Assembly: GCF_035917335.1 (NCBI RefSeq)
Contig: NZ_CP109067.1
Location: 7,439,001 to 7,503,000 of the forward strand
Direction: 5' to 3'
Length of the DNA: 64,000 nt
Source: Micromonospora sp. NBC_01813
GTDB taxonomy: Bacteria > Actinomycetota > Actinomycetes > Mycobacteriales > Micromonosporaceae
Positions 7,149-16,900 of the stretch are shown in pieces (the stretch's first letter is position 1; every line of letters starts with the position of its first letter). A model generated the notes under the pieces. That model made no database searches. It was not told the origin of the DNA and saw only the letters and a list, made by a program, of their open reading frames with translations. Made by a program: the position numbers and the translations under genes.

Positions 7149-7210
7149 GTCAAGCAAGCTTGTCTGGTCAAGTTTGCTTGACATGGGCGGAAGTGTCAAG
7201 GCTGCTTGTC
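7149..7210. promoter_or_regulatory. Three GTCAAG-N4-CTTG[A/T]C operators in a divergent promoter
   Basis: Three 16-base dyads: 7149-7164 (GTCAAGCAAGCTTGTC), 7167-7182 (GTCAAGTTTGCTTGAC, perfect) and 7195-7210 (GTCAAGGCTGCTTGTC). Centres are 18 and 28 bases apart. They fill the gap between the HTH start at 7135 and the divergent start at 7237, so the natural reading is autoregulation plus control of the divergent gene by the HTH protein. Repeat and symmetry are seen; the binding protein is inferred. Confidence 0.75.
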
Positions 7211-7236
7211 GGAGTTCGCCGGTACGCTGCGCGACC

Positions 7237-7722
7237 GTGACGACGACGGACACCGACTCCCTGGACAGGCACCGGGAGCGGGCAGCCGACCTGCTCCGCC
7301 AGGCGCGATTCGACGACGAGGGCATCAGCCGGCTCAGCAGGGACGTCCTGCCGACCTTGTCCAGTGAGGACGCGCTGTCGTTTCTCGTCGTGCTGGTCCA
7401 GCGGGCATCGGCCTACCGGGGGCGGGCATGGCGAGGGAGCAGGCTGATCGTGCAACTGGGTCGCCGCTCGCTGCCCTGGACGGCAGCTGACGTCACGCTC
7501 GCGTTCGAATTCGCCGCCGTGGCGGATCACCGGACTGCCGTCACACTGCTGAAAGTGGCGGTGAACTCCGCCGAGCGGCTCGACCCGACCGATCGCTCCG
7601 CATGCCTGGAGAACTTTGAGCTTGCGCTGCGACAGGTGGACGGGGACTGGCCCGACTCCGCCGGCCGCGCCCACCTCCGGTCGCGGGTGCGGGCGCTGAT
7701 CGGGTCCGCCCGTGCGTCGTAG
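7237..7722 (+). CDS. Hypothetical helical protein
   Basis: 161 residues from the GTG at 7237. An upstream in-frame ATG at 7147 would read through all three operators, so the GTG is preferred. The sequence is rich in Leu, Ala and Arg with amphipathic helices throughout (HRERAADLLRQARFDDEG, LSFLVVLVQRASAYRGRAW). No known domain or motif was recognised. It is divergent from the HTH gene and lies just before an unknown membrane protein. Confidence 0.65.
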   Translation: MTTTDTDSLDRHRERAADLLRQARFDDEGISRLSRDVLPTLSSEDALSFLVVLVQRASAYRGRAWRGSRLIVQLGRRSLPWTAADVTLAFEFAAVADHRTAVTLLKVAVNSAERLDPTDRSACLENFELALRQVDGDWPDSAGRAHLRSRVRALIGSARAS

Positions 7723-7763
7723 CGGCTGGTGGTTGTCTGGAACCGCGCTGCGACAATGCGTCC

Positions 7764-8549
7764 ATGAGTGACGGTGCACGCGGCGTACTGACCGCACCGA
7801 CCGTGCGGTGGTGGTCGGTGCTGCGGCTCGGGCTGGTCCTGCTGTGGCTGTTCGCGGCGGTGACTGCGTGGTGGACGGCACCCCGGCAGCAGAGCTACGA
7901 CCAGGCGACGGCGGACGTTGCGGCTGGCCGGGTGGTGGCGTACCAGTGGGGTGAAAACTGGGATGCTGGCCGACGCACGTGGTTCGGCTCCGCGGTCCTA
8001 CGGTCGTCCGACGAACTCGGCCCGGTCTTCGCGTGGCGTACCACCGATGGCCGGGTGCGCTGGACCGACACAAGCACATTCGGCCAGCGCACCGCCACGG
8101 GCACGGCCACCGCAGGGCGTTTCACCGGGCCCGGTGCCGCCGCCATCGGGCAGGAGTTGCGCGCCGCCGGACTGGAAGACCGGGCCTCTGGCGTCCAGTC
8201 GGCCGGCCAGGTCGGCACCGGAATCGGGTTCGTCCTTGGCGTCGTGTTCCTCGCCATCGTCGTGGGCGGGCCGGCCCCGGTGCGGGGTACGCGGTGGTAC
8301 TGGTTCTGGCTGGTATACCTGGCCCCGTTCGGGCTCGGCCTGCTGTTCTGGCTGGCACGCGACCGTCCCTGGTCGGGCGTGGCCGCCGCCCCGCCCGGCG
8401 TCGTCGACCTCGGTGGGCAGCGTCGGGATTCCGGCATCCGCGGTTTCGCGGTCGGGTTGCTCGCGGCGATCCTGATCGGGCTGCTGACCGTGTTCCTGCA
8501 CGGGGTCCTCGGCGACTGGTTGGTGCCGCGCCCCGGCGACATGTCGTAG
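7764..8549 (+). CDS. Hypothetical membrane protein
   Basis: 261 residues from the ATG at 7764. One hydrophobic segment at residues 17-38 precedes a roughly 115-residue extracytoplasmic part with alternating Trp and Thr (RTWFGSAVLRSS, VFAWRTTDGRVRW). Three further membrane helices follow near residues 151-170, 177-198 and 227-250. No catalytic signature and no named family recognised. A GC-rich hairpin lies immediately after it. Confidence 0.75.
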   Translation: MSDGARGVLTAPTVRWWSVLRLGLVLLWLFAAVTAWWTAPRQQSYDQATADVAAGRVVAYQWGENWDAGRRTWFGSAVLRSSDELGPVFAWRTTDGRVRWTDTSTFGQRTATGTATAGRFTGPGAAAIGQELRAAGLEDRASGVQSAGQVGTGIGFVLGVVFLAIVVGGPAPVRGTRWYWFWLVYLAPFGLGLLFWLARDRPWSGVAAAPPGVVDLGGQRRDSGIRGFAVGLLAAILIGLLTVFLHGVLGDWLVPRPGDMS

Positions 8550-8562
8550 GTATCGCGGGCCG

Positions 8563-8594
8563 GGGCGGGCCGACGGTGCCCCGTCGACCCGCCC
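8563..8594. terminator. GC-rich hairpin between convergent genes
   Basis: A 14-base arm at 8563-8576 (GGGCGGGCCGACGG) pairs with 8581-8594 (CCGTCGACCCGCCC) with a single mismatch and a 4-base loop. It sits in the 57-bp gap between two convergent stops. There is no T-tract, as is common for actinomycete terminators. Confidence 0.7.
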
Positions 8595-8606
8595 GCGCGG
8601 CGTGGA

Positions 8607-9191
8607 TCAGAACGCGTCGAGCTGCTGCAGCAGCAGAAGGGAATCGCTGTTGACCCAGTACTCGACGAACTTGCCACCGTGGATGCGTAGGGTGTCGGTC
8701 CCGGTGAAGGTGACGACGGTTCCCGGTGCCGCCTTGGCGCCGGGTAGCCCGCCGGCGTAGGTCCCGGTGGCGATCCACCGTAGGGAGGCGTACCGGCCGT
8801 CGATCAGCGGGCCGACCTCCACGGTGAACACCAGGTCCGGGGCTGCCGCGCGGAGCTCACCGATCCAGGCCACCATGCCCTCGGGGCCCCGGATGGCGCT
8901 GCCGTCACCGCCGTCCATGAGCGCGGCGTGGACCTCGATGTCCGGGGAGATGATCCCCGGTGCCTTGGCGTAGTCGCCGTTCCACAGCTGCAGCCAGGCG
9001 TCGAGCATCGCCTCGGTCTGCTTCGGGCCGCCTCGGGGACCCGGTGCGCTGGCGGCTGGCCGGTTGTCGGTCGGCGACGCGGCGAGGGCGACCCCGGTGG
9101 CGGCGGTCGCAGGAAGGGCCACGGCGGCGACGGTGGCGGCGATGAGCAACCGCATCCGGTTGTGCCGGCTGGGGGTACGGGTGGTGGTCAC
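8607..9191 (-). CDS. Secreted SnoaL-like/ester-cyclase-type protein
   Basis: 194 residues with a cleavable signal peptide: a basic start (HNRMRLL) and a hydrophobic run to about residue 38. The mature part fits the NTF2-like SnoaL fold: EAMLDAWLQLWNGDYAK, then SPDIEVHAALMDGG, GPEGMVAWIGELRAA and SLRWIATGTY, ending FVEYWVNSDSLLLLQQLDAF. Cytoplasmic relatives act on polyketide esters or are uncharacterised; export is less usual. The MDR reductase gene lies 57 bp upstream in the same direction, so the two may be co-transcribed. Confidence 0.8.
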   Translation of the reverse strand: MTTTRTPSRHNRMRLLIAATVAAVALPATAATGVALAASPTDNRPAASAPGPRGGPKQTEAMLDAWLQLWNGDYAKAPGIISPDIEVHAALMDGGDGSAIRGPEGMVAWIGELRAAAPDLVFTVEVGPLIDGRYASLRWIATGTYAGGLPGAKAAPGTVVTFTGTDTLRIHGGKFVEYWVNSDSLLLLQQLDAF

Positions 9192-9248
9192 GCTGTTTCT
9201 CCTTCTGGTTGGGAGTCGAACCGAACGTGGGAGTTGGCGGGTCGGCGA

Positions 9249-10280
9249 TTACGGCAGGAGGACGACCTTGCCGGCGACGGTGCCGGACTCGGCCAGCCGC
9301 AGGGCGTCCGCAATGCGGGCCAGCGGCAGTTCGGCGGCGATCGTGGCGGTGAGGTCACCGTGTCGCGCGGCGGTGAACACGTCGGTGAGGTCGGCGCGCA
9401 GCCGGGCCCGGAACCGGTCTTTGCCGGTGGCCCGACCGGCCCAGAGGTTGTAGAAGTACGCGTGGCGGCGGTTCGGCAGCGCGTTCCACAGCCACACCCG
9501 GCCGAGCAGTTTCAGCACCGGCAACTGCTTGGACCCGGTGTCGTCTCTGGTGGCGGCGCTGCCGTACGACACGAGAGTGCCGCCGGGTGCGAGCAGCCGC
9601 CAGGAGTCGACGACGCCCGGCCCGCCGACGTGGTCGAAGACGGCGTCGACCCCGCCTGGGGCGAGCTCACGCACCCGTACGGTGATGTCCTCGGTCCGGT
9701 AGTCGATCGGGGTGACGCCCGCCTGCCGCAGGGCGTCGTGGTGTCGGGCTGCCGCCGTACCGAGCACCGTCACGCCGGCGGCCTGCGCGAGTTGGACCAG
9801 GATCGAGCCGACGCCGCCGTTGGCGCCGTGCACCAGGATGGTCTGCCCGGCCCGGATCCGTGCCTTGCGGTGCAGCATCTGCCAGGCGGTGATGCCGTTG
9901 ACCACCATGGTTTCGGCCTGGCTGGCGCTGATCCCGTCCGGCACCGGCACCACGTCGGCCGCGTCGACGAGCACGTGGCTGGCCCAGCCGCCGACCTTGA
10001 CCAGCGCGGCGACCCGGGTGCCGAGGAGGGTGGGTGCCACTGCGGGGCCGACGGTGTGGACGGTGCCGACCAGGTCGTAGCCGGGGACGAAGGGGAACGG
10101 CGGCTGGTCGTAGTAGCGGCCACGGCGCATCTGCTGCTCGGCGAAGGAGACTCCGGTGGCCTCCATCCGGATGACCAGCTGGCCCGGGCCGGGGGTGGGG
10201 ACGGCACCGAGGCGGAGCTCCAGCCCGTCCGGCTCGACCTTGCCGGGCAGTACGACTTCGACGAGTTCTTCGGCGTCCAC
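9249..10280 (-). CDS. Medium-chain (quinone-oxidoreductase-like) NADPH reductase
   Basis: 343 residues from the GTG at 10280, chosen because GGAGG lies five bases in front of it. The N-terminal GroES-like domain has GVSFAEQQMRRGRY and FPFVPGYDLVGTV; the Rossmann domain has GANGGVGSILVQLAQAAG at about residues 152-169 and DHVGGPGVVDSW further on. The Cys/His ligands of zinc ADHs are absent, as expected for quinone-oxidoreductase/enoyl-reductase-type MDR proteins. It is divergent from the TetR gene, its probable regulator. Confidence 0.9.
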   Translation of the reverse strand: MDAEELVEVVLPGKVEPDGLELRLGAVPTPGPGQLVIRMEATGVSFAEQQMRRGRYYDQPPFPFVPGYDLVGTVHTVGPAVAPTLLGTRVAALVKVGGWASHVLVDAADVVPVPDGISASQAETMVVNGITAWQMLHRKARIRAGQTILVHGANGGVGSILVQLAQAAGVTVLGTAAARHHDALRQAGVTPIDYRTEDITVRVRELAPGGVDAVFDHVGGPGVVDSWRLLAPGGTLVSYGSAATRDDTGSKQLPVLKLLGRVWLWNALPNRRHAYFYNLWAGRATGKDRFRARLRADLTDVFTAARHGDLTATIAAELPLARIADALRLAESGTVAGKVVLLP

Positions 10281-10301
10281 GGTGCCTCCACAGCTTCGCA
10301 T

Positions 10302-10425
10302 TTCATGACTACATCTCGTGTCAGTTATAAGTTCTAACAGCGCTCGCCGTGAGTGTCAAGCGCAAGAGTGAGAACCTGTAACTAGGGCATGGTGATGTAG
10401 CATCGCGGTTGGATGGAGGGTGGCG
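10302..10425. promoter_or_regulatory. Divergent promoter region with candidate TetR dyad
   Basis: The gap between the divergent MDR and TetR genes is the most AT-rich DNA nearby. GTTATAAGTTCTAAC (10324-10338) has GTTA/TAAC half-sites spaced by seven bases, and CTGTAAC recurs at 10376-10382. This is a weak but plausible TetR operator. Confidence 0.35.
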
Positions 10426-11079
10426 GTGGTGGCTGAGACGGATGCGCCGACGACCCCGCGCGAGCGCTACCGCGCCCAGGTGCGTACGGAGATCAAGGAC
10501 CATGCCTGGGCGCAGATCGCGACGGCCGGGGCGTCAGCGCTCTCGCTCAACGCGATCGCCAAGCAGATGGGCATGAGTGGGCCCGCGCTCTACCGCTACT
10601 TCGCCAACCGCGACGAGTTGATCACCGCGCTGATCCGGGACGCGTACCGCAGCCTGGCCGACACCGTGCAGGCAGCGGTCGAGTCTGGAGCGGACCTGGC
10701 TGGGCTGGCACACGCCCTGCGTGGTTGGGCTCTCGCCGACCCGCACCGGTACCTGCTCATCTACGGCACGCCGGTTCCCGGCTACGAGGCGCCGGGCGAC
10801 GTCACCGCGATCGCTGGCGAGATCATGGCGGCCCTGCTCGATGCCGGTGCCGCCCTGGCGTCGACCGGCCCGGCGGCACCATTCGACGCGTATCTCGCCG
10901 AGCAGCGGCAGTGGGCCCGCGGGCATCCCGCCCCACCGGCGGCCATGCGCCGGGCACTCGCCTTCTGGACCCGGCTGCACGGCGTCCTGTCCCTGGAGCT
11001 CGCCGGCCACTTCACCGGCATGGGCATCGACCCGACCCAACTGTTCGCCGCCGAAGTGGACGAGATCGTGACCCGGTGA
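10426..11079 (+). CDS. TetR/AcrR-family regulator
   Basis: About 217 residues. Three GTG codons compete (10420, 10426, 10429); GGAGG at 10415-10419 favours 10426 or 10429. The HTH is clear: IATAGASALSLNAIAKQMGMSGPALYRYFANRDELI. The C-terminal part, with LAHALRGWALADPHRYLLIYGTPVPGY and FWTRLHGVLSLELAGHF, matches the WHG-type ligand domain of TetR proteins next to oxidoreductases. It converges with the condensation-domain gene, with only 7 bp between the two stops. Confidence 0.9.
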   Translation: MVAETDAPTTPRERYRAQVRTEIKDHAWAQIATAGASALSLNAIAKQMGMSGPALYRYFANRDELITALIRDAYRSLADTVQAAVESGADLAGLAHALRGWALADPHRYLLIYGTPVPGYEAPGDVTAIAGEIMAALLDAGAALASTGPAAPFDAYLAEQRQWARGHPAPPAAMRRALAFWTRLHGVLSLELAGHFTGMGIDPTQLFAAEVDEIVTR

Positions 11080-11086
11080 TCGGTTC

Positions 11087-12502
11087 CTACCCTGACCCGG
11101 AGTTGAACTCCGCGTACCGGGCGCAGCCCTCGGCGAACCAGTGCGCGATCTGATCCAGCGCGACGTCGGCGAAGGCGAGGGTGACGGCGGTCCGTTCGAA
11201 CGTGTCGAGGAACGCGCGGATGTCACCGGGGGGCAGCAGCGCGGTGTCGGCGAACAGGGTCAGATGGACCCGGTCGGCAGTGCCCCGGATGCCCATGAAC
11301 AGATCCTTGTTCTTGTCCGCGACCTTCTCCGGCCAGTAGAAGGTGCTGGATGCGGTCATCTCCTGCAGTTCGGACAGGGTCGCTGCCGGCCTGGGCCGGC
11401 CCGGCAGCTGAGACCAGATGTCGTTGAACTGGCATCCCCGCGCAGCCCCCGCCGCGTCGACGATGTCCTGAGCAGCCCGTTTCCGATGCGGCCCGTGGAC
11501 TCGGGCCTGCGCCACGACGGCCGAGCAGTGTCGGACGAGGTCGGCGAACGAGCCCGCTGACACGTCGATCACGGTCAGGATGCTCTGGCTCAGGCTGCAG
11601 ACCGTGCCAGCGAGCTCAGGTGTCGGGCGGTTGCTCTGCATCAGGTCGATCGGATAGACCGGGCCGGGTGCGATGCATCGCATCAGCGCGCTGGTGATCG
11701 ACAGCAGCAGCACCGAAGGGCTCGTCCGGTAGCGGCGGGCGGCCGGGCCGCCCGCCACCGCGATGGCGTCGGACTCCAACTGTCCGCGGAAGAACCGCGG
11801 CGTCGCCGGTGCCGCCCGCGCGGGCAGCATGTCCGGGTGGGCGCGGTCGAGTTGGCCTCGGATGAACCGGATCGCCTCGATGTTGCGCAACTGTCCTGCC
11901 GGCGAACCTTCCAGGGCCGCCAGGTCCGCCGGTTGCGTCGCGGGTCGGGCCGGCGGCGGTGGCCGGCCGTCCGCACGGGCCTGCAGCATCGCGGTGAGGT
12001 CGGCGACCAGCAGATCGGCGCTGACGAAATCCGCGGACAGATGCGATACGGCGAAGGCCAACAGGATCGGGATGCCGTCCTGCAGGATCACCGAGATCCG
12101 AATCGGCAGTTCCTTCTCGTGGTCGAATCCTGCCTCGGAGGCGCGTACCAGGTAGTCGGTGATGATCGAGGTGTAGTCGGTCGGGTCGTCGGCGGGCCGG
12201 TCGACCATCTCGACCGTCAGCGCTCCGGAGCCGAGCACCTCCTGCGTCGCGTCGCCCTTGGCGGTCGGGTGGTACATGGTGCGCAGCGCCTCGTGCCGGC
12301 GCAACAGCTCGCCGATGCTGGCCAACACGTCGCCGACGCTCAACAGCAGAGGGATCGGCATCCACCTGGTCAGCACGGCGTACGTCCGGGCGTCGTCCTG
12401 TTCGCGCATGAGGTCCCAGATGACCTCCTGCCCCCAGGTCAGTGGTGCCCTGCGTGTACGTCCGCAGTGGAACTCGACGTCGGTCGAAGACGTAGTGATC
12501 AT
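11087..12502 (-). CDS. Stand-alone condensation-domain protein
   Basis: 471 residues from the ATG at 12502, which overlaps the MATE stop as ATGA. The start region (APLTWGQEVIWDL) resembles core C1 of NRPS condensation domains, LLRRHEALRTMYH is core C2, and the active-site motif HHxxxDG appears as SHLSADF (residues 153-159), keeping the second His154 and Asp158 but not the first His or the final Gly. There is no carrier or adenylation domain. In this operon it may join the KS-KR-ACP product to an amine or alcohol, or be a product-release or transfer enzyme. The family assignment is good; the reaction is inferred. Confidence 0.8.
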   Translation of the reverse strand: MITTSSTDVEFHCGRTRRAPLTWGQEVIWDLMREQDDARTYAVLTRWMPIPLLLSVGDVLASIGELLRRHEALRTMYHPTAKGDATQEVLGSGALTVEMVDRPADDPTDYTSIITDYLVRASEAGFDHEKELPIRISVILQDGIPILLAFAVSHLSADFVSADLLVADLTAMLQARADGRPPPPARPATQPADLAALEGSPAGQLRNIEAIRFIRGQLDRAHPDMLPARAAPATPRFFRGQLESDAIAVAGGPAARRYRTSPSVLLLSITSALMRCIAPGPVYPIDLMQSNRPTPELAGTVCSLSQSILTVIDVSAGSFADLVRHCSAVVAQARVHGPHRKRAAQDIVDAAGAARGCQFNDIWSQLPGRPRPAATLSELQEMTASSTFYWPEKVADKNKDLFMGIRGTADRVHLTLFADTALLPPGDIRAFLDTFERTAVTLAFADVALDQIAHWFAEGCARYAEFNSGSG

Positions 12503-13878
12503 GACGGGCTTCGTACCTCCGGGGTGGTGGCGGGCAGGGCGTCGCCGGCCGGGGTCGGGCGGGGCCACAGGACCTGACGCAGACAGAAGACCGAGTACGC
12601 CAGCCCGGTGGTCCAGCTCACGACCACCGCCCACATCACCGCCTGGATTCCGAACGGCTGGCTGAGCAGGTAGGCGAACGGAATCTGCACCAGCCCGAAA
12701 GCCAGGATGGTGCAGGTCAACGGAACGGTGGTGCGCCGGGCGCCGTTGAGATAGCCGTGCAGCACGACCATCGCGGTGTAGAGCACGAAGAACGGGTAGA
12801 TGATCAGCAGGTACTGCCCGGTGACCTGTCGGGCGGCCGCGTCGTCGGTGAACACCGCCGCGATAGGTCCGTGGGCCAGCAGGACCACCATGGAGAACAC
12901 CGCCGTCAGCCCTACGGTGAGTCCGAGCGTCTGCAACAGGGCGAGCCGGGCGCGTTCGGTGTGACCGGCACCGAGGTTCTGCGCCGCGAAGGTGGTCATC
13001 GCACCGGAGAAGGACAGGAACAGGATCGCGGTGAACGCCTCGATCCGCGAGACGATGGTGAACCCGGCCATCACCACCTCGCCGTACGGCTCGATGATCC
13101 AGACCAGCACCATGATCCCCACCGCGAGGATGATGTGCTGCGTGGCCAACGGAAAGCCCAGGCGGGTCGCGTCGACGAGTTCGCCACGGACGGCGGTGCT
13201 GGTCGGTCGACCGCTCGGCATCGGATAGAGGCGGCCCGAGGCGACGACGCCGACCACTGCGGCGACGGTGGCGGCGATCGCGGTGGCCAGCGCGGCACCG
13301 GCGATGCCGAACCCGAACCCGCCGACGAACAACAGCGCCAGCACGATGTTGATCATGTTGCCGGCGGCCTGCACCCACATCGCGGCCTTGGAGTTGCCGA
13401 GACCCCGCAGGTAGGCGCTGACCGCGGCGGATCCGAAGATGCCGGGGAACCCGATGGACAGCACCCCGATGAAGTGGGCGCACTGTTCGGCCAGCTCACC
13501 GGTGATGCCCATCAACGCCAGGACCGGCCTGGCCAGCACGGTGACCAGCAGGATGGAGCCCACCGTCCAGCAGACGGTGACCAGGGTCAGCGCCGCCACC
13601 ACGTCGCGGCGTTGCTCGTCGTGCCCGCTCCCGCGCAGGTGCGCCAGCCTGATGGTGAACGCCGTCCCCAGACCGATGAACATCGCGTTCAGCAGGTAGA
13701 AGATCGGCCCGCTCGCTCCGACCGCGGCAAGCCCTTCGACCCCGACGTACCGTCCGACGACGATGCCGTCGACGAGCAGATACGCCTGCTGGAACAGACT
13801 GGCGGCGGTCAGTGGCAAGGCGAAGCCGACGATCTGCCGTAACGCCGGCCCCTTTGTCATGTCAGTCATGTCGGTCAT
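12499..13878 (-). CDS. MATE-family efflux transporter
   Basis: 459 residues, the normal length for MATE exporters, with about twelve hydrophobic segments. Family landmarks include FALPLTAASLFQQAYLLVDG at the first helix, VGVEGLAAVGASGPI, FGSAAVSAYLRGLGNS and the second-half repeat around GEVVMAGFTIVSRIEA. It lies 24 bp after the PKS stop and overlaps the condensation-domain gene by 4 bp, so it belongs to the operon and is the likely exporter of the product. Short MTDMTDMTK repeats mark the N-terminus. Confidence 0.92.
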   Translation of the reverse strand: MTDMTDMTKGPALRQIVGFALPLTAASLFQQAYLLVDGIVVGRYVGVEGLAAVGASGPIFYLLNAMFIGLGTAFTIRLAHLRGSGHDEQRRDVVAALTLVTVCWTVGSILLVTVLARPVLALMGITGELAEQCAHFIGVLSIGFPGIFGSAAVSAYLRGLGNSKAAMWVQAAGNMINIVLALLFVGGFGFGIAGAALATAIAATVAAVVGVVASGRLYPMPSGRPTSTAVRGELVDATRLGFPLATQHIILAVGIMVLVWIIEPYGEVVMAGFTIVSRIEAFTAILFLSFSGAMTTFAAQNLGAGHTERARLALLQTLGLTVGLTAVFSMVVLLAHGPIAAVFTDDAAARQVTGQYLLIIYPFFVLYTAMVVLHGYLNGARRTTVPLTCTILAFGLVQIPFAYLLSQPFGIQAVMWAVVVSWTTGLAYSVFCLRQVLWPRPTPAGDALPATTPEVRSPS

Positions 13879-13902
13879 GACGTCCCCGATCGTGGTCGCT
13901 GG

Positions 13903-16900
13903 TCATTCGCTGCTCGCGGCGAATTCCCGCAGATCTTCGATGTGGTACGCGATCTCGGCGGCGGTCCGGTCGGCGAGCAGGTCGGCGACGTCGTACGACA
14001 CGTCGTGATAGACCGCGATGTGGTTGGCCACCGTCGTGGCCATCAGCGAATCGCCGCCGAGGTCGAAGAAATCGGCCTGTACGTCGAGCCGGTCGTAGCC
14101 GAACGCGAGGGCCAGACACCGCGCGACCGACAGCTCGGTCGCGGAGTACTCGTCGCCCTGGCGGCCGTCGAGTTGCACCACGACCGCCTCGACCGACGCC
14201 CGGATCTTGCCCGTCGCCTTCGCCAGCCGTTCCTCCAACGCGTGCATCTGCTGCTGCACCGACGCTTCGATCTCGGGGGAGAGCGCGACGTCGTACGAGC
14301 GCAGCAGATGGATGAGCTCGCCGCCGTAGTGGAGTTCGCCAGCGAACAGGCGCGACCGGCGCGAGCGCAGGCCCGCGTCGAGGACGGCCAACCCCACCGA
14401 GGTCGGCAGGGCCTTGAACATCGTGTCGCCGTTCGTGCCGTAGTCGACGGCCATGCCGATTTCTTTCCAGGCCACCCAGTCCAGGGCGATCACGTGGCAC
14501 CGTCCGCCGGCCTGCGACCTCGCGAGGTTGTCGAGGTAGTAGTTGGCCGCGGCGTAGTCGGCCTGTCCCGGGGCGGGGAAGACCGACGCGACCGAGGAGA
14601 AGTGGACGATGAAGTCCGGTGGGTCGACCCGGGTCAGCTCGTCGAGAACGAACGCGGCGTGCAGCTTGGCCCGTACGACGGCGTCGAAGTCGTCGAGCTG
14701 GCGGAAGATCACCGTACTGCCGCCGGGCAGCCCGGCCGCGTGCACGATGCCGTCGATCCGGCCGTGGTCGTGGCGGATCCGGGTGACCGCCTCGGCGAGA
14801 GCCTTGCTGTCGCCGACGTCGACGGACACCGCGACGACGGAGGCACCCAGCGACTCCAGCTCCAGCACCGCCCGGACCCGAGCAGCCGTCGAGCTGTCGG
14901 AGGTCGACGCCAGCAGGCCGTCCCACTGATCTCGGGGCGGCAACCCGGATCGGCTGAGGAGCACCACCGTGACGTCGGGCTGGGCACTGGCGAAGTCGTG
15001 GGCGACCGCGAGCCCGAGCGCACCGGTGCCGCCGGTGATCAGATATGTCCCTCCCTGTCTGAGGTACGGCCGGGGACCGGGCGCCACGGGGGCGAGCTCG
15101 ATCTCGGGGACCTCGACGAACATCTCGCGGGTCCGCTGCTCACCACGTAGGACCGAAAGGCCGTACTCCTCGGCGAAGATCTCGGCACGTATCGCCGCCC
15201 CGGACACCGACATGTCGACGTCGACATGCTTGACCTGGACGTACGGGTACTCCCGGACGAGCACCTTGCCGAAGCCCACGAGCGCCGCGTTCTCGGTGAC
15301 CGCAGTGCTGTCGCCCTCGTGGGCGCTGACCGCCGTCCGGGTCAGTACGACCAGGTCAAGCTTTGCCCCGGCCGCCATCAGTGCCTTGGAGAGGTGGAAC
15401 AGGCCATGCAGGTTCTTCGCCGCCCGGCGTTCCACCTCCTCGATGTCCGTCGCGGGCGTGGCCTCGAACGCGAGGGCGTACACGAGGTGGGTGACGTCGG
15501 TTTCCTCGGCGAGCCGGACGACGTGCTCGAACGACGCCACGCTGTCGACGGCGAACCTGGCACCTCCGGCCGAGATCGGTTCGCCGAGCCGGATGATCCG
15601 GCTGTCGGCGGGCAACGCGGGAGCCAACAGATTTTCGGCCTCGGTGAACGGATCGACCAAGGCCAGTACGGTGCCTGATCGTGTCGTCTCCGGCCGGGGC
15701 GCCGGCAGCAGCTCCACGTCGTGGGTGACCGGCCGTTGCTCGGTGGCGCTGTCCAGGGACATCGTCTGCCGCCAGTCCTGCGGAAAGTCGAGCCACGCCG
15801 TGCTCTCGTCGAAGACGTAGTGGGGCAGCCGGACGATCCGGTGGGTCCGGCCCGCCGCCAGCCGCTGCCAGTCGACCGGCGCACCACGCAGGTAGGCGTC
15901 GGCTGCCTCGGCGAGTGCACCGACGACCGGCTGTCGGCCGTCGGTGAGGATCGCGTCGAGGCCACGGCGGAGATCCTCGGCGTCGGTGACCGCCAGCGCG
16001 ATCCGGTACCGGTGCGCGGATCGCGAGACCTGCGTGGTGTGGCAGACATCGGCGATGTCGAGACCGTCCAGTCCGCCGTCGTCGATGAACCGGAGATACC
16101 TGCGCAGCAGCCCGGTCAGCGAGTGGATGGTGGCCGCGCTGAGGGTGAACAGCGACTCGCTGGCCGGGCCGTGCGTACCGTCCGGTCCGCGCTCGCGCTC
16201 TGGTACGACGTACTCCTCCAGAACCACGTGGGCGTTGGTGCCGCCGAGCCCGAACGCGCTCACGCCGCAGCGCCGAGGCTGCCCGGGCGACTCCCACGGT
16301 TGCAGGCTGGTGGGGACGAACAACGGGCCGGAAGCGAAGTCGAGCTGCGGATTGGGGTTGACGAAGTTGGCCTGCGGCGGAAGCTGCCGGTGCCGCAGTA
16401 CCGCCAAGGCCTTGAGTAGGCCGATCACCCCGGATCCCTCGAAGAGGTGCCCCACGTTCGCCTTGACCGTGCCCACGGCACAGAAGCTGCGGTCCGCTGT
16501 GTGCCGGGCGAAGGCGAGCTTCATGCCCTCGTGTTCGATCGGGTCGCCGACCCTGGTCGCGGTGCCATGCGCCTCGAAGTAGCCGATCGTACGCGGGTCG
16601 ATGTCGGCGTTCGCCCAGGCGGCCAGCAGCAGCTCAGACTGTGCCTGGGCGCTCGGACTGGTGATGCCGTCGGTGTGGCCGTCGTGGTTGACCGCGCTGC
16701 CCTTGAGGATGGCGTAGATCTCGTCGCCGTCGGCGAGGGCCTGCTCGGTGCGCTTGAGCACGATGGCACCGGAGCCCTCGCCGAAGCCGGTGCCGTCGGC
16801 CGCCTCGTCGAACGTGCGGGTGACACCGTCGGAGGACTCGATTCCGATCGCCGAGTGTGGGTGCTTGACCGGGGCGAAGACGATCCGTGCGCCGCCGATG

